A DNA stretch of 64,000 nucleotides from Zasmidium citrigriseum (GCA_002786025.1 NHNW01000021.1:124001-188000), one strand, 5' to 3'; counted from the first letter of the stretch, positions 52,740 to 63,738 are shown. A program made the numbers and translations. The notes: generated from the sequence alone by a model not told the origin.

Positions 52740-55550
52740 ATGGCGTGGCAGCCTGACGCCAACGCTCTCACCACCCTCGCCCACTGCCTTCGCGACTCTC
52801 TCAGCGGCCATGACGTCGCTGCACAGAAGCAAGCCGAGCAGATGCTCAAGACTGCGAAGTCCAACCCCGACCTGAACAACTACCTCGTATACCTCTGCGT
52901 CACGCCGACACCAATTACTGGAATGAGTCCCGAGACCTACCATGCAGCCCGCAGCGCAGCGGCTATCATGCTCAAGAACAACGTCAAGCTCTCCTTCAGC
53001 AAAATCCCCGAGGCCAGCCAGACATACATCAAGTCCAACATCCTACACGGTCTGCAAGATCGGAACACGCAGATCCGTAACTATGTCGGAAATGTCGTCA
53101 CAGAGGTCGTACGGCAGGGCAGCATTCTTGGATGGCCGCAGGTACTCCCGGATCTTGTCGCTCTGGTAGCGAATGAATCTGGACACTCTTCGCCTGAGGC
53201 CCAAGACGGTGCTATGGGTGCTCTCTTCAAAATCTGCGAAGACAACAGGAGATCTCTCGATCAGGACTATTCTTCACAACGTCCGCTGGCCTTCTTATTA
53301 CCAAAACTCGTCGAGTTCACCCGCAGCGAGAACCCAAAAGTCCGCGGCCGAGCACTTGCAGCGATCAACGTCTTCCTGACAGAGCCAATTGCGCTGACTG
53401 TACGGGAGAACATCAACGAGATCTTGCCAGAGATTGTTCGCCTCGCCACTGACAGCAACGACGATGTGCGGCGGTTCGTGTGCCGGTCTTTCGCCCTGCT
53501 TGCGGATGCTCTACCAGAGATCCTTGTCCCACACGTTGAAGGCATTGTCAACTACACCCTTTCCCAGCAGAAGGACGCTGAGAATCAGGAGTTGGCGCTG
53601 GATGCTGCAGAGTTCTTTTTCGAGGCTAGCAGCAACACCGCGTTGAAGGGAGCACTCGGGCCTTATCTTGGCAGAATCGTCCCTGTCTTGTTGGATTGCA
53701 TGATCTACAGCGAAGATGATCAGCTAAGACTCGAAAGCGAGGCCGAGGACGCTGATGTCGAGGACGAGGCTAAAGACATCAAGCCGCAATTCGCCACTTC
53801 CAAGACCTCTCGAACAGACGCAGGTGCGTCTCAGAACGGCCAATCCAAGCCTGCCGTCAACGGCTTTGCGTACGAGGATGACCTCAGTGAAGGCGAGATC
53901 GAAGATGACGATGACTACGACGAGATTGATCCCGAGGAAGAGTGGAACCTCCGCAAGTGCTCTGCTGCGTCACTCGACAGCCTTGCCAGCTTCTACCATG
54001 GCGCCGTGTTCAAAGAGGTCCTCCCTTGGCTCATCGAGAACCTCAAACACAAGGACTGGCCGAATCGAGAGGCCGCCGTTCTCACTCTGGGTGCCATTGG
54101 CCCAGGCTGCATGGAAGACATTGCGCCACACCTGTCAGAGCTAATACCGTACATGCTCTCACTCCTCCAAGACAAGATGCCAGTGGTACGACAGATCACC
54201 TGCTGGTCGTTGAGCCGATACGCGGAATGGGCGGCACACGGCGACAATGCGCCTAAGCAGCAATTCTTCGAACCCATCATGGAAGGCCTGCTGCACCGCA
54301 TGGTCGACAACAACAAGAAGGTTCAGGAGTCTGCAGCATCTGCGTTTGCCTCGCTTGAAGAGAAGGCGGGCAAAGAGCTCGCACCCTACTGCAACATCAT
54401 TCTTCAGCAATTCGTCAAATGCTTCAACAAGTACAAGGACAAGAACATGTACATCCTGTACGACTGCGTTCAGACTCTTGCCGAGCACGCATCACCGACG
54501 TTGGCGAAACACGAAAACGTCACTCTTCTCATGCCGGCGATGATCGAGCGTTGGGCGAAGGTCCATGACCAATCGCGCGAGATGTTCCCACTGCTCGAGT
54601 GCCTGTCCTTCGTGGCGACTGCTCTTGGACAAGAATTCGCACCATATGCGCAGCCGCTCTTCATGCGCTGCATCAAGCTCATCCAGACGAACTTGGAAGA
54701 TGGCATGGCTGCCCAACAATCCTACCTGGACACACCAGACAAAGACTTCCTCGTCACGAGTCTCGACCTCCTCAGCAGCATCATCCAAGCGCTCGACGAG
54801 GCCCGAAGCACGGAGCTGGCAGCCACAGCGCAACCCAACATGTTCGAGCTCTTGGCTTACTGCATGAGAGACGCCAACAACGACGTGCGGCAATCTGCAT
54901 ACGCTCTTCTTGGCGACTGTGCCATCTACATCTTCTCGCAGCTCCAACCATATCTGCCGGAGCTCATGAAGATCCTCATCGCACAGCTCGACCTCAGCGA
55001 AGCCAACGAGGATCCCGAGACGGCCTTCAGAGTGATTAACAATGCCTGTTGGTCGTGTGGTGAAATTGCCATGCGACAGAAAGAAGGCATGAATCCATTC
55101 GTTGAGGAACTCTTGAATCGACTTGCCTTCATCATGTTCAGCTCGGAAGTGCCCGAGTCACTGAACGAGAACGCGGCGATTGCCTTGGGCAGGCTGGGCA
55201 TCGGATGCCATAAGCAGTTGGCACCACACCTTGCCAAGTTCGCGCCGCCATTCCTGCAATCGATGCAGAAGGTCGGCTGGACCGATGAGAAGGGTCACGC
55301 ATACAAGGGATTCGTCAATGTTGTGCTGGACAATCCGCAAGCCCTCGAATCATGTCTCATTGACTTCCTCACCGAAATGGCCAACGCCCCAGGAGTCTTC
55401 CTCACTGGAATGCAAGACGACGGCCCGTTGCACGGCTTCGAGCAAGTGCTGGCTCAGTACAAGCAGATGATAGGAGACAACTTCGACAACTACCTGCACA
55501 ACCTCCCGCCGATGCAAGAGCAAGCATTGCGCCAGCTGTATACCTTCTAG
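52740..55550 (+). CDS. kap104: Karyopherin beta-2 / transportin (Kap104-like importin)
   Basis: Nuclear import receptor that carries PY-NLS cargos such as mRNA-binding proteins. Single exon, 936 aa. It is built of HEAT repeats throughout (for example NYVGNVVTEVVRQGSILGWP, VRGRALAAINVFL, NREAAVLTLGAIGPGCMEDIAPHL). The N-terminal importin-beta region holds residues 1-110. A long acidic loop (about residues 335-405; EGEIEDDDDYDEIDPEEEWNLRKCSAASLD) matches the H8 loop that releases cargo when Ran-GTP binds. The C-terminal repeats include CWSCGEIAMRQ and NENAAIALGRLG, conserved in transportin. Length is close to that of yeast Kap104 (918 aa). The start ATG follows a CAC/CCA-rich leader. Confidence 0.94.
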   Translation: MAWQPDANALTTLAHCLRDSLSGHDVAAQKQAEQMLKTAKSNPDLNNYLVYLCVTPTPITGMSPETYHAARSAAAIMLKNNVKLSFSKIPEASQTYIKSNILHGLQDRNTQIRNYVGNVVTEVVRQGSILGWPQVLPDLVALVANESGHSSPEAQDGAMGALFKICEDNRRSLDQDYSSQRPLAFLLPKLVEFTRSENPKVRGRALAAINVFLTEPIALTVRENINEILPEIVRLATDSNDDVRRFVCRSFALLADALPEILVPHVEGIVNYTLSQQKDAENQELALDAAEFFFEASSNTALKGALGPYLGRIVPVLLDCMIYSEDDQLRLESEAEDADVEDEAKDIKPQFATSKTSRTDAGASQNGQSKPAVNGFAYEDDLSEGEIEDDDDYDEIDPEEEWNLRKCSAASLDSLASFYHGAVFKEVLPWLIENLKHKDWPNREAAVLTLGAIGPGCMEDIAPHLSELIPYMLSLLQDKMPVVRQITCWSLSRYAEWAAHGDNAPKQQFFEPIMEGLLHRMVDNNKKVQESAASAFASLEEKAGKELAPYCNIILQQFVKCFNKYKDKNMYILYDCVQTLAEHASPTLAKHENVTLLMPAMIERWAKVHDQSREMFPLLECLSFVATALGQEFAPYAQPLFMRCIKLIQTNLEDGMAAQQSYLDTPDKDFLVTSLDLLSSIIQALDEARSTELAATAQPNMFELLAYCMRDANNDVRQSAYALLGDCAIYIFSQLQPYLPELMKILIAQLDLSEANEDPETAFRVINNACWSCGEIAMRQKEGMNPFVEELLNRLAFIMFSSEVPESLNENAAIALGRLGIGCHKQLAPHLAKFAPPFLQSMQKVGWTDEKGHAYKGFVNVVLDNPQALESCLIDFLTEMANAPGVFLTGMQDDGPLHGFEQVLAQYKQMIGDNFDNYLHNLPPMQEQALRQLYTF

Positions 55551-56935
55551 CAGACGGTTCCAGCGTTGGTGTGGGCTTGATCCGAGCATCGCGACCGACG
55601 AAAATACACCGACGAACGGTGTCACCTGCGAACTACTTTTGCTTTTATTTACCCCGGTGTTTTGCTCACGATACCAATCTAGATAGCGAGTTTGGGCACA
55701 GGGCCCTTGCGACTGCACGAGGGCCATGATCAGCGTTTAGTTTAGCGTAGCATCATCTGTCCGCATTAGGCGGCAGAGGGAGAAAAGAGATCTCACGGCG
55801 AGGCGTTTTGCAGTCATCATTCTTCACACACATAGCGGGCGAACGGGGGAGCCAAAGAAGCAGTGCATTTTGGGAGGAGCGGGTGGGCGGTGGATGGCTA
55901 TGTTCTCTCTGATACCACACGCGAAACGTTTGGTGGATGTGTCTATACGAAGAGCGATGAATGGAAAAGCGGTGGCAATACCGGCAGACGAGGACATGAT
56001 GACGATGAAAGATATACGGAGGAGGTACTCAGCACTTTGGAAGCTGATGATTGCATTGCAAAAGGCAGTGCTTGTAGATAGTAGAATGACTGGCTATGCT
56101 TGGTGAAATCAAGACACTGCCACTGATGATACACTTTCCCATGTTTCTTGCATCGATGGAGCCGTGAATGTTTGGCGGTGTAAGGAAGAGGCGCAGTCGC
56201 GTGAGGCCTCGTTGGCTGTAGCAATGCCTCTGAATTGATCATATTCTTGGTGGCGACTGCAAATCACGAGTCTCGTTGGTTGTCCAATCTTGCAGTTGTC
56301 GGGCCATCGTTGGCAAACACTCGTAAATTGGAGTTGTCAGTAGGCATGGGTTTGCTAGGCGAGTCAGCTTCCCAGGCGTGCATCTCCTGATGTTGTTGGT
56401 ATCGCCGGCGGCACAGCCGATAGCTGATATCAAGATAGTAAACGGCGGCATTTCAATGGCAACAATGGCAAACGTGAGTCTTTGTTTCACAGATGTCGTT
56501 GTAAATAGCAGCGGCGGGTGAAACAAGGCGATCTGGGCCCCAGGAACGTTGACAAGCGTTGTCAAGCGCGAAGCACGGGAGGCACATGCGCAGCCAAGCA
56601 GCCGCCCGGCCACTGATTCGTCATAGCCCGCCGCCCAGACTCTCACCTCCAGCGCCGGCAAGGCATCCTCCTCCTCCGCCTCCACCCTCCACCACCACCA
56701 CGCCGCTGTCCCACGACCACCAGCAAACAACCCGCACTCACACTCGGCCGCCGGCGGCGACGACTTTCCACCCGACGCAGCCCACTCGCAGGTCCACTCC
56801 GTCACCGGGACAAGGCCGAGCCTTCCTGCTGCCCCGTCCACTTTGTTTTGGCGCCGACATTCCCCTTCACCACATCGCCGGCGTGCGACTGTGACTGCCT
56901 TCATCTCTTCTCGCCTTGCGCGCCTTAATCCGCCG
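55551..56935. other. Intergenic, importin 3' flank and SPRY-gene promoter
   Basis: 1.4 kb without a recognised gene. The last 400 nt form a GC- and CCA/CCT-rich leader. A 220-codon minus-strand open frame at 56239-56904 is an antisense product of that composition. Confidence 0.45.
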
Positions 56936-58577
56936 ATGGCGCAGACTGCGCTTGTAGCCGACGATGGATATGTCGAGTCGTCGACGTTGGCGACTTCCTA
57001 CACCTCTCAGCCCACCAAACTTCCCGGAATAGTCGCCCAAGAAGATGTAACATGGCATGTCGGCGGAGATACGAGACAATGGGCTGGATATGGCGACAGG
57101 ACGGGCTGGCATGAGTATCAGCGACCGTCGGCTGCCAACACCATTGGACTTGGCTCGACGGGCAAGGGCATCCTAATCGGCATGCTATCTGCCTTTGGCT
57201 CCGCCGCGCTTGTCGGCCTAATCATTGCCATTGTATACTTCTTTCGATACACGAACCGAGGACGCATTTTCCTTGATCGGATCAGTCGGCCCGGCGAGTT
57301 TGACGATGAGCAGTCATTCCTGCGCGAGGAGGAGGAAGCCCTGGCAGAGATGGACGACTTGCAGAGGGCGGAGTATTTCCGAGCGAAAGGTATGGTTATG
57401 TTTGTGAAGAGCTAATCTGGCAGTATGTTGACATTAGGCGACAGCATTCGTGCAAGCGAACCCACCCGAATCCGTCCAAACCGACATATCATTATCCCAA
57501 TTCCTAGCGATTCAAGAGAAAGGCGTTTCAGCGTGGGAGTTTGAACCGGAACTGGAAATCGCGAACTGCTTTGTGGAAGGCCGGACGGAGATCGAGTTCT
57601 TTGACTCGGAATGCAGTGTACAGAGCAACCTACCCATACCGAAGCAGAACGAGGTATACTACTGGGAAGCGAAACTCTACGACAAACCGGAATCGACGTT
57701 GGTCGCCATTGGCGTCACAACCAAGCCGTATCCGTTGTTCCGACTTCCTGGATTGCACAAATACTCGATCGCATACAACTCGAATGGACACCGGCGGTTT
57801 CAGCAACCCTTCAGCTCGACCAGCTATGGCCCACCTTATGTACAGGGGGATGTTGTAGGAGTCGGGTACAGACCGAGGACGGGAACGATCTTCTTCACGC
57901 GGAATGGCAAGAAGCTGGAAGATGTGTGCCACGGGATGAAGCTACACAACTTCTTCCCGACCGTCGGGGCAAACGGACCATGCAATGTGCATGTGAACTT
58001 TGGCCAGATGGGATTCGTTTTCATTGAGGCCAATGTCAAGAAGTGGGGCCTGGCTCCCATGACTGGAAGCCTGGCACCTCCACCTCCCTATGGCAGTGAA
58101 GCGGGCAGCATCTTGCTTGAGGGCGGAAGGGAAGGCATCAGAGAAGGACAGGCTTGGATACCTGGACACGGCCGTACGAGTAGCGCTCAGGTGCGGTTGC
58201 AAGCGCGGCCAACTCGAAGTCCTGGACCGGAGAGATCCCCTACCGACATTTCGCTGGCTCAGCTGAATCTGATGGACTCGAATGAAGAAGAAGATGTCGG
58301 AGAAGGAACAAGCGAGGCTGCCAGCAGTCAAGTGCTTGTTAATCCAGGCTTGCCGTTGGAACCCGCTGATCACCCTCCCCCTGAATACGAAAGCCCCGAA
58401 GAGGACGCGGATTCGGACACGACACCCAGGGCGAGCCGCGTCCCCGATAATGAGGAATACCAAAGACTCGTCCACAACAGCAGCCCACCAATACCCACCT
58501 ACGAGGCCGCTATGGGCGACGTCGAAGCGGGCCGAGGACGGAGTTCGACACGAACAAGGCCACGAAGCGAGTCATGA
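56936..58577 (+). CDS. SPRY-domain membrane adaptor, SSH4/EAR1-like
   Basis: Probable endosomal/vacuolar adaptor that brings an Rsp5-type ubiquitin ligase to membrane cargo. Exons are 56936-57389 and 57445-58577, 528 aa. The intron is GTATGG...GACAG; the correct acceptor is the one at 57444, which gives RAK-AFVQANPPES. A nearer TAG would shift the frame. Residues about 76-104 are a membrane helix (GILIGMLSAFGSAALVGLIIAIVYFF). The B30.2/SPRY domain spans about 180-360 (NEVYYWEAKLYDKPE, GDVVGVGYRPRTGTIFFTRNG, GANGPCNVHVNFGQMGF). The C-terminal tail carries PPxY-type motifs at about 364-368 (PPPPY) and 462-466 (PPPEY), the usual ligand of WW domains. Yeast Ssh4 and Ear1 share this layout, which supports the role. 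The upstream part of the frame lacks another ATG. Confidence 0.88.
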
Positions 58578-59043
58578 GAGAGAGCGAGATATACCCCCAG
58601 CATTCATTTGTCGAACGAAGACCGAGTCCAGTCATTAAAGGCGCATCTAGGAGTTTCTTGTTGAGTATGCATCGGGAAAGCGACAGCGACACCCCAGGGG
58701 TTGGGTTGTGTGGAAAGGGAAAGGCTTTTGTTGTGAGCTGGAGGAGGGGACATTGAAAGTATACCCTGCTGCGGATGGGGCTCTGCGTCTCTTTTCCTGT
58801 GATGAATGATTACGAATAGCCATGTTGAAAGAGCGAATAGGTTTTATTCCCAGAAGAGGGTTGATACTTTTCTTTTCTGTTTGGTTGGTTTATGCACGGC
58901 GTAGGGACTGACAGTTGACAGACACGTGAGCAAGACGGTACCTGCGTCTATGTCGAAGTGGCGATGACGTATTGAATGTTTCACTCGAACAACCTCACCC
59001 TCACTAACCAACCATCAAAGTCCAAACCACCAAACCACAAAGC
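58578..59043. other. Intergenic
   Basis: About 470 nt: 3' flank of the SPRY gene and promoter of the cupin gene, ending in a CA-rich leader. No other feature is seen. Confidence 0.45.
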
Positions 59044-59589
59044 ATGGCCGCCAAACTAACCCCCCTCAAAGACCTCCACGTCCTAACCCACCAAATCCCC
59101 GCCCATGGCCTAACCCCCAACACCTCCCTCCAACACAAACCCCTCCTAATCTACAAGTCCGCCTTCCCTTCCCCCTCCCTCACAGCCAGCGCCATCGAAA
59201 CCCACCTCAAAGCAACCGGAATCGTCCTCCCGCAATGGCGCTACACAATGTACTCGACCTCCCACTTCCACTCCACGACCCACGAAGTCTTGTGCATCTC
59301 GCAGGGCAGTGCGGAGCTTTGTTTTGGACATGAGGATAATCCCGAGAAAGTGGAGTGCGTGGTGAGGAAGGGCGATGTTGTGGTTGTGCCGGCGGGGGTT
59401 GCGCATCGGTTGCTTGAGGGGGAGGGTGGATTTGAGATGGTGGGTGCTTATCCGAGGGGACGGGAGTGGGATATGTGTTATGGACGGAGTGGGGAGGATG
59501 TGGAGGGGATGAAGGAGAGGATTGGAAGTCTGGGGTGGTTTGAGAGGGATCCGGTTTATGGGGAGGGGGGACCGGTGATGGATGTTTGA
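59044..59589 (+). CDS. Small cupin-fold protein (bacterial YjlB-like)
   Basis: Single exon, 181 aa. A single cupin domain is visible: motif 1 at about 79-93 (HFHSTTHEVLCISQG, with two His and Glu as metal ligands) and motif 2 with GDVVVVPAGVAHR (about 110-122, His ligand). There is no signal peptide. Related proteins of unknown role are common in bacteria and ascomycetes. The enzymatic function, if any, cannot be told. The second half is unusually GGG/AGG-rich in codon use compared with the first half, which is CCC/ACC-rich, an abrupt composition switch inside the gene around 59290. It ends tail-to-tail with the isochorismatase-amidase gene, 180 nt apart. Confidence 0.8.
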   Translation: MAAKLTPLKDLHVLTHQIPAHGLTPNTSLQHKPLLIYKSAFPSPSLTASAIETHLKATGIVLPQWRYTMYSTSHFHSTTHEVLCISQGSAELCFGHEDNPEKVECVVRKGDVVVVPAGVAHRLLEGEGGFEMVGAYPRGREWDMCYGRSGEDVEGMKERIGSLGWFERDPVYGEGGPVMDV

Positions 59590-59769
59590 GGGAGGGGTTG
59601 TTGAGGGAGTCCCCTAGGAAGACTGCTTGAAGATGGAGAGGACTCCGAATCAATGCGATTGAACTCTTGTTCTCGCGATGCATGAATCTCTCGAGCTGAA
59701 TTACATTCACAACGCCATCGCTATGCAGTATGCAGCAACATGACTACGACCAAAGCCAGAGATAAACGA

Positions 59770-62019
59770 TCACTTCGTCCTCTCAAACTCCCTGGCGATA
59801 TCGAAGACCTTCCCATCAGTCCCGGACGCTCCTAGCAACGTCACACCAAAAGGCAGCTTCTCGCCCGCCTCGTTCTGATACATCGACGCCGGCACAGCGA
59901 CGCCACAAAGATCCAGCACATTCCCAAAATGCGTAAAGTATCCCAACTTGGCGTTCAGCGCAACAGGATCCGCTTCCATCTCCGCCACCGTAGGATGGGT
60001 GACAGTCGTCGGTACGAGCAATACATCGATACCCTGGAAGATCTTGGCCGCTTCGCGAGTATACCGTGCTTGCTTATGTTGGTCTTGGAAGACCTGCCAT
60101 GGCTTGACGTCTTTGTTCAGAGCTGCCGTGTACAGTTCTTTCGTGGCGGGCTGGAAGGTGTGCAGGTTATTGACGATGAAATCGGGTCCTATACTTGCGA
60201 TGCGTTCTTGCACGAGGGATGCATCGTAGAGGAGGTTGCTGCCTTCTTCGAAGGGTATCCAGGGGACTTCGAAGGGCATGCCTCCAGCTCGTTTTAGTCT
60301 TTCGACGGACTCTGAGAATTGCTTCTGGTATGCTTCGTCACATTGGCTGAGTGCACTGGCGGGTGGCACACCAAACTTGAAGCCGCCGGCTTTGACACCG
60401 CGAAAGTCTGCATGCCAGAGAGCAAGCGATTGCTGAGGTTTTGCGTACGGGTCGTCGAGGTCCGGTCCTTGGTCTACGGCAAGCCAGACTTTCCTCGCTT
60501 CTTCCACTGTTGGTGCCATGATGGTGATGGTGTCGAGGCTCTTGCAGGCCGGGACCAGACCTTCGGCGCTGAGAGTGCCTTTTGTGGGCTTGAACCCGGT
60601 AATGCCATTGTATGCAGCAGGTACACGGCCTGAGCCTGCGGTGTCGGTGGCGAGAGCGAAAGATACTAGTCCCGCAGCGACTGCCACGGCGGATCCAGAC
60701 GAAGAGCCTCCTGAGATTCTGTTGTTGCCATAGATGCTCCGCGTTGAGCCATACGGCGATCTACAGCCTGACAGGCCAGTCGCGAGCTGATCGAGGTTCG
60801 TCTTGCCGACAAAGATACCGCCAGCGGCGAGAATGGCGTCGACCACTTTTGCATTCTCCTTCGGAGTGTACGTGAAGGCCTCAGTGCTTGCTGTCGTGGG
60901 CACTCCGGCTACGTCGATGTTGTCTTTAACAGCAAATGGAACACCGTATAGCTCTGGCATGGGCTGGCCAGCGAATCGGTTCTCCAGAGATTCAGCGGCT
61001 TTGAGAAGCTCGCCTGCGCTCTGCAGATGGATCCATACGGCCGGGTCTTTCTTCTTGTAGTCCTCGATGCGCGCAACGACCTCCTTGATGATGTCAGAAG
61101 GCCGCACTTGGCCACTCTTGTATTGACTTCGAAGACCCTCAAGAGAGATGTCTCCGGCAAAGGCCGGCGGTGTGGTGGGCGGAGTCTGAGTCTGCACAGG
61201 AGCAAGCTTCAGAAACTCAGACGAATTGCCAACGAAGCCGAACAAGCCATCATACGAACACAGCATATCCAGTGTGCTGGTATAAAACGGCTGGTAGAAA
61301 CCATCGGTTAGGTCGTCCAAGATACAGAACTCGAAACCTCGATCCGCGCATTCCCGAGCGGTTGTGTTGACACAGCATTCGGTAGTCACTCCAGCGAATA
61401 GCAAATGAGTAATTCCACGCGCGAGAAGACTTCGATGGAGGGAGGTATCCCACATGGAGCCTTTACCGGGCTTGTCAATGACTACCTCGCCCGGTATTGG
61501 TTTGAGCTCGTCGATGATGTCGTGGCCGTATTCTCCGCGAACGAGTAAACGTCCCATGGGTCCTTGGTCTCCGATGCCCATTGTGTGGTGGCCACTTGGG
61601 GCCGAGATTTGGCGTAGCTTTTTCGAGGGAGGTAGGTCTGATAGATCGGGCTTGTGGCCTTCTCGTGTGTGGATGACTACAAAAGTATCAGCCATTGTCT
61701 TTTCAACGAGAGTTCCAAGACTTACCATAAAGTCCCATGGCCCTCGCCGCCTCAAGCGCACGCTGGCATCTAGGCACAATATCTCTGACTTTCTTGAAGA
61801 TCTCATCGTTGCCGCACTAGTATCTCAGTAAGTCTCGTCATCACTCAAGATCGTTAAGGAAACGGTCCTGCTCACCTGAATCATCCCAAATCCATTATAA
61901 TCCACAAAATCCCTCTGCATATCAATAATAATCAACGCCGTCGATTCCGGCCTGAGCTTGAAAGCGTATGGCCTCGCCGATGGCAGCTCCATGATCGATG
62001 AAGGTGAAGACATTTGCAT
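59770..62019 (-). CDS. Fusion of isochorismatase-type cysteine hydrolase and amidase
   Basis: Exons (minus strand): 62019-61876, 61816-61726 and 61676-59770; 713 aa. Residues 25-235 are an isochorismatase-family hydrolase: Asp33 in IIDMQRDF, Lys in VIDKPGKGS (147-150) and the catalytic Cys180 in GVTTECCV. Residues about 255-713 are an amidase-signature enzyme: Lys329 (FAVKDN), GGSSSGS (401-407) and nucleophile Ser427 in ATDTAGSGRVPA. The DTAGSGRVPA and LATGLSGCRSPYG stretches resemble allophanate hydrolases, and biuret hydrolases belong to the first family. The protein may therefore turn biuret into allophanate and then CO2 and ammonia; this is inference. The extra C-terminal domain of allophanate hydrolases is not evident, so another amide pair is possible. 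Exons 1 and 2 are needed to rebuild the first active site. The start could also be the ATG at 62013. Confidence 0.87.
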
Positions 62020-62522
62020 AGAAAGATCAAAAGAATTGTGGCCAAGGAAGGGTGCGAACACCTTTCACCTACCACTTTTAAAGAATAGAGTAGATCAGAT
62101 CAGATCTGCCCCGCGGCCGCCGCAGGCATTGACGGCGACACGTGAGGCGGCATTGGGTGTTGCGGCGTGCTGCTGATAACGAGGCAGAGCGAGGCGGCAG
62201 GCGCAGGCCCCCGTCGGCCATTCACTCGCCGACGCTCGGGCCAGAGACTGGTATCCACTTTTTTATACTAGCGGCAACGTCTCTTGTGCCTACGCCAATG
62301 GCAACGAACATGACCGCCGGCGAGCATGATTGCGATTGTGGAAAGGTAATCTGGTAGTTGTGATGCACTGATCATGCTGATGTGAGTTTTGCGAGTAGTA
62401 TCTTGGACAGCAAGCCAACACTCTCTCCGATAGAATGGACTCACCAATGAACGACTCGGACACATCGACAATGACGCGCAAATGCGTACGTTGAACATCT
62501 ATCAAGATCCAACATCTGTGTA
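62020..62522. other. Intergenic region with a small candidate gene
   Basis: This holds the promoter of the isochorismatase-amidase gene and the 3' flank of the oxygenase. A TATACTA-like sequence near 62264 precedes a possible small plus-strand gene at 62298. Confidence 0.4.
62298..62494 (+). CDS. Possible two-exon microprotein gene, 47 aa
   Basis: Exons would be 62298-62345 and 62399-62494, joined by a 53-nt GTAATC...TAG intron in phase 0. The product starts MATNMTAGEHDCDCGK, has three Cys (a CDC pair and one near the end) and a Ser/Asp/Met/Thr-rich second half. No family is recognised. It ends 29 nt from the stop of the convergent oxygenase gene. The support is splice sites and frame only. 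Confidence 0.25.
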
Positions 62523-63738
62523 TCACGCCGCCGCCGGGCTCTGCACGAAACTCTTCGTCTCAGCCTCCTCCTTCGACAACCGACTCCTCGCCAATCTCTG
62601 CCAAACATAATCCCCCGCAACAACAGGCTCATAAACACTCTCCCCCTCCCCAACACAAGTCGGCAAAGGATGCAGCACCGTATCATAGCTCGGTCCAAAA
62701 AAGAACGGTATCGAATACCTCTCCTCACACGCATGTACACGATGCACTGTGGAGATAAACACATCATTCGACCACCGACTCAGCATATCGCCGATGTTCA
62801 CCACAAAAGTTCCCGGCACGGGAGGTGCTTGGATCCATTCGCCCTTTGAGTTGAGGATCTGGAGGGCGGGTTGCGTGCCTTGGCAGAGGATCGTAAAGGC
62901 TTCGATGTCGGTGTGGGCGCCGATGCCGAGGGCGTCTGGCTGGGTTGGGTCTTGGGCTGGGTATTTAAGGAGGCGGAGCATGGCGCCTGGATGCGTGACG
63001 GAGGCGTCGAAGTGATCGGCGGGGAGGTCGAGAGCTTTTGCGAAGAGGCGGACCATGCGTCGAGCCAAGGTGAGGACTTCGCTGTAGTAGGCTGCTACGC
63101 TGGCTTTGAATCCGGGCATCGAGGGCCAGGCGTTTGGGCCTTGCATTGGACCGGTCGCTACTGCATGAGATTAGCGAGGTGAGCTTCTCATTACTTTTAT
63201 CGTGCATCTTACAGGTTGCCTCCTGTTGAGATGCGTTATCTTGCAGAGGGTCTAGGTCGACCTCGTAGCCGCAATTGAACGCTTCATTCAGGTCTGCCTT
63301 CTTCGTCTCATCGGTCCGAACCTCAGCCATGGGCTCATACCCTCTCAATATAGACGACTTCTTGTAATGTATCTCTGACTTGCTATCCAGGGGTTGATCG
63401 AAGAACTGCTTCGCCGTGCCGAAGATCTGATCGATAATAGCTTGCGGCACATCGTGATCCTGGAATGACGATCAGTATTTTCTCGACGTGGATAGACCCG
63501 ACTCAAAACACCTTCACATAGAAGAACCCAACCCTCGTGCAAGCATCTCTCAACTGCTCAATGATCTGCTCTTCAGGGTCACGCAACGAGATCGTTGGAA
63601 TCTCGTCAAAATCCGCCTTCCGAGCAATGTTCCCAGCCAACGACCTCTTCCGGCCAGAGAACGATGTAAACTATTCACCTCGATCAGTCAATCCACCCTA
63701 TGATCAAGCCGACAAAGTTCTCCACCCACCTGCTCCAT
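62523..63738 (-). CDS. 2-oxoglutarate/Fe(II)-dependent oxygenase (isopenicillin-N-synthase family)
   Basis: Exons (minus strand): 63738-63730, 63670-63512, 63459-63213 and 63160-62523; 350 aa. The first coding exon is only nine bases (Met-Glu-Gln). The joins give IPTISLRDPEEQ and CTRVGFFYVK-DHDVPQAII, the conserved N-terminal DIOX region. The iron-binding facial triad is His221 and Asp223 (GIGAHTDIEAF) with His278 (FISTVHRV). The 2-oxoglutarate-binding pair is Arg286/Ser288 in RYSIPFFFGP. Introns have GTGGGT, GTGTTT and GTAAGA donors and AG acceptors; GTGTTT is weak, but the joined frame is unambiguous. Such enzymes hydroxylate, desaturate or ring-close small molecules. The substrate is unknown. 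It is on the same strand as the isochorismatase-amidase gene, 500 nt downstream of its own stop. Confidence 0.9.

Noticed and set aside
56239..56904. 221-codon minus-strand open frame
   Set aside because: Arises from a GC- and CCA-rich leader upstream of the SPRY gene; composition is low-complexity and not protein-like.
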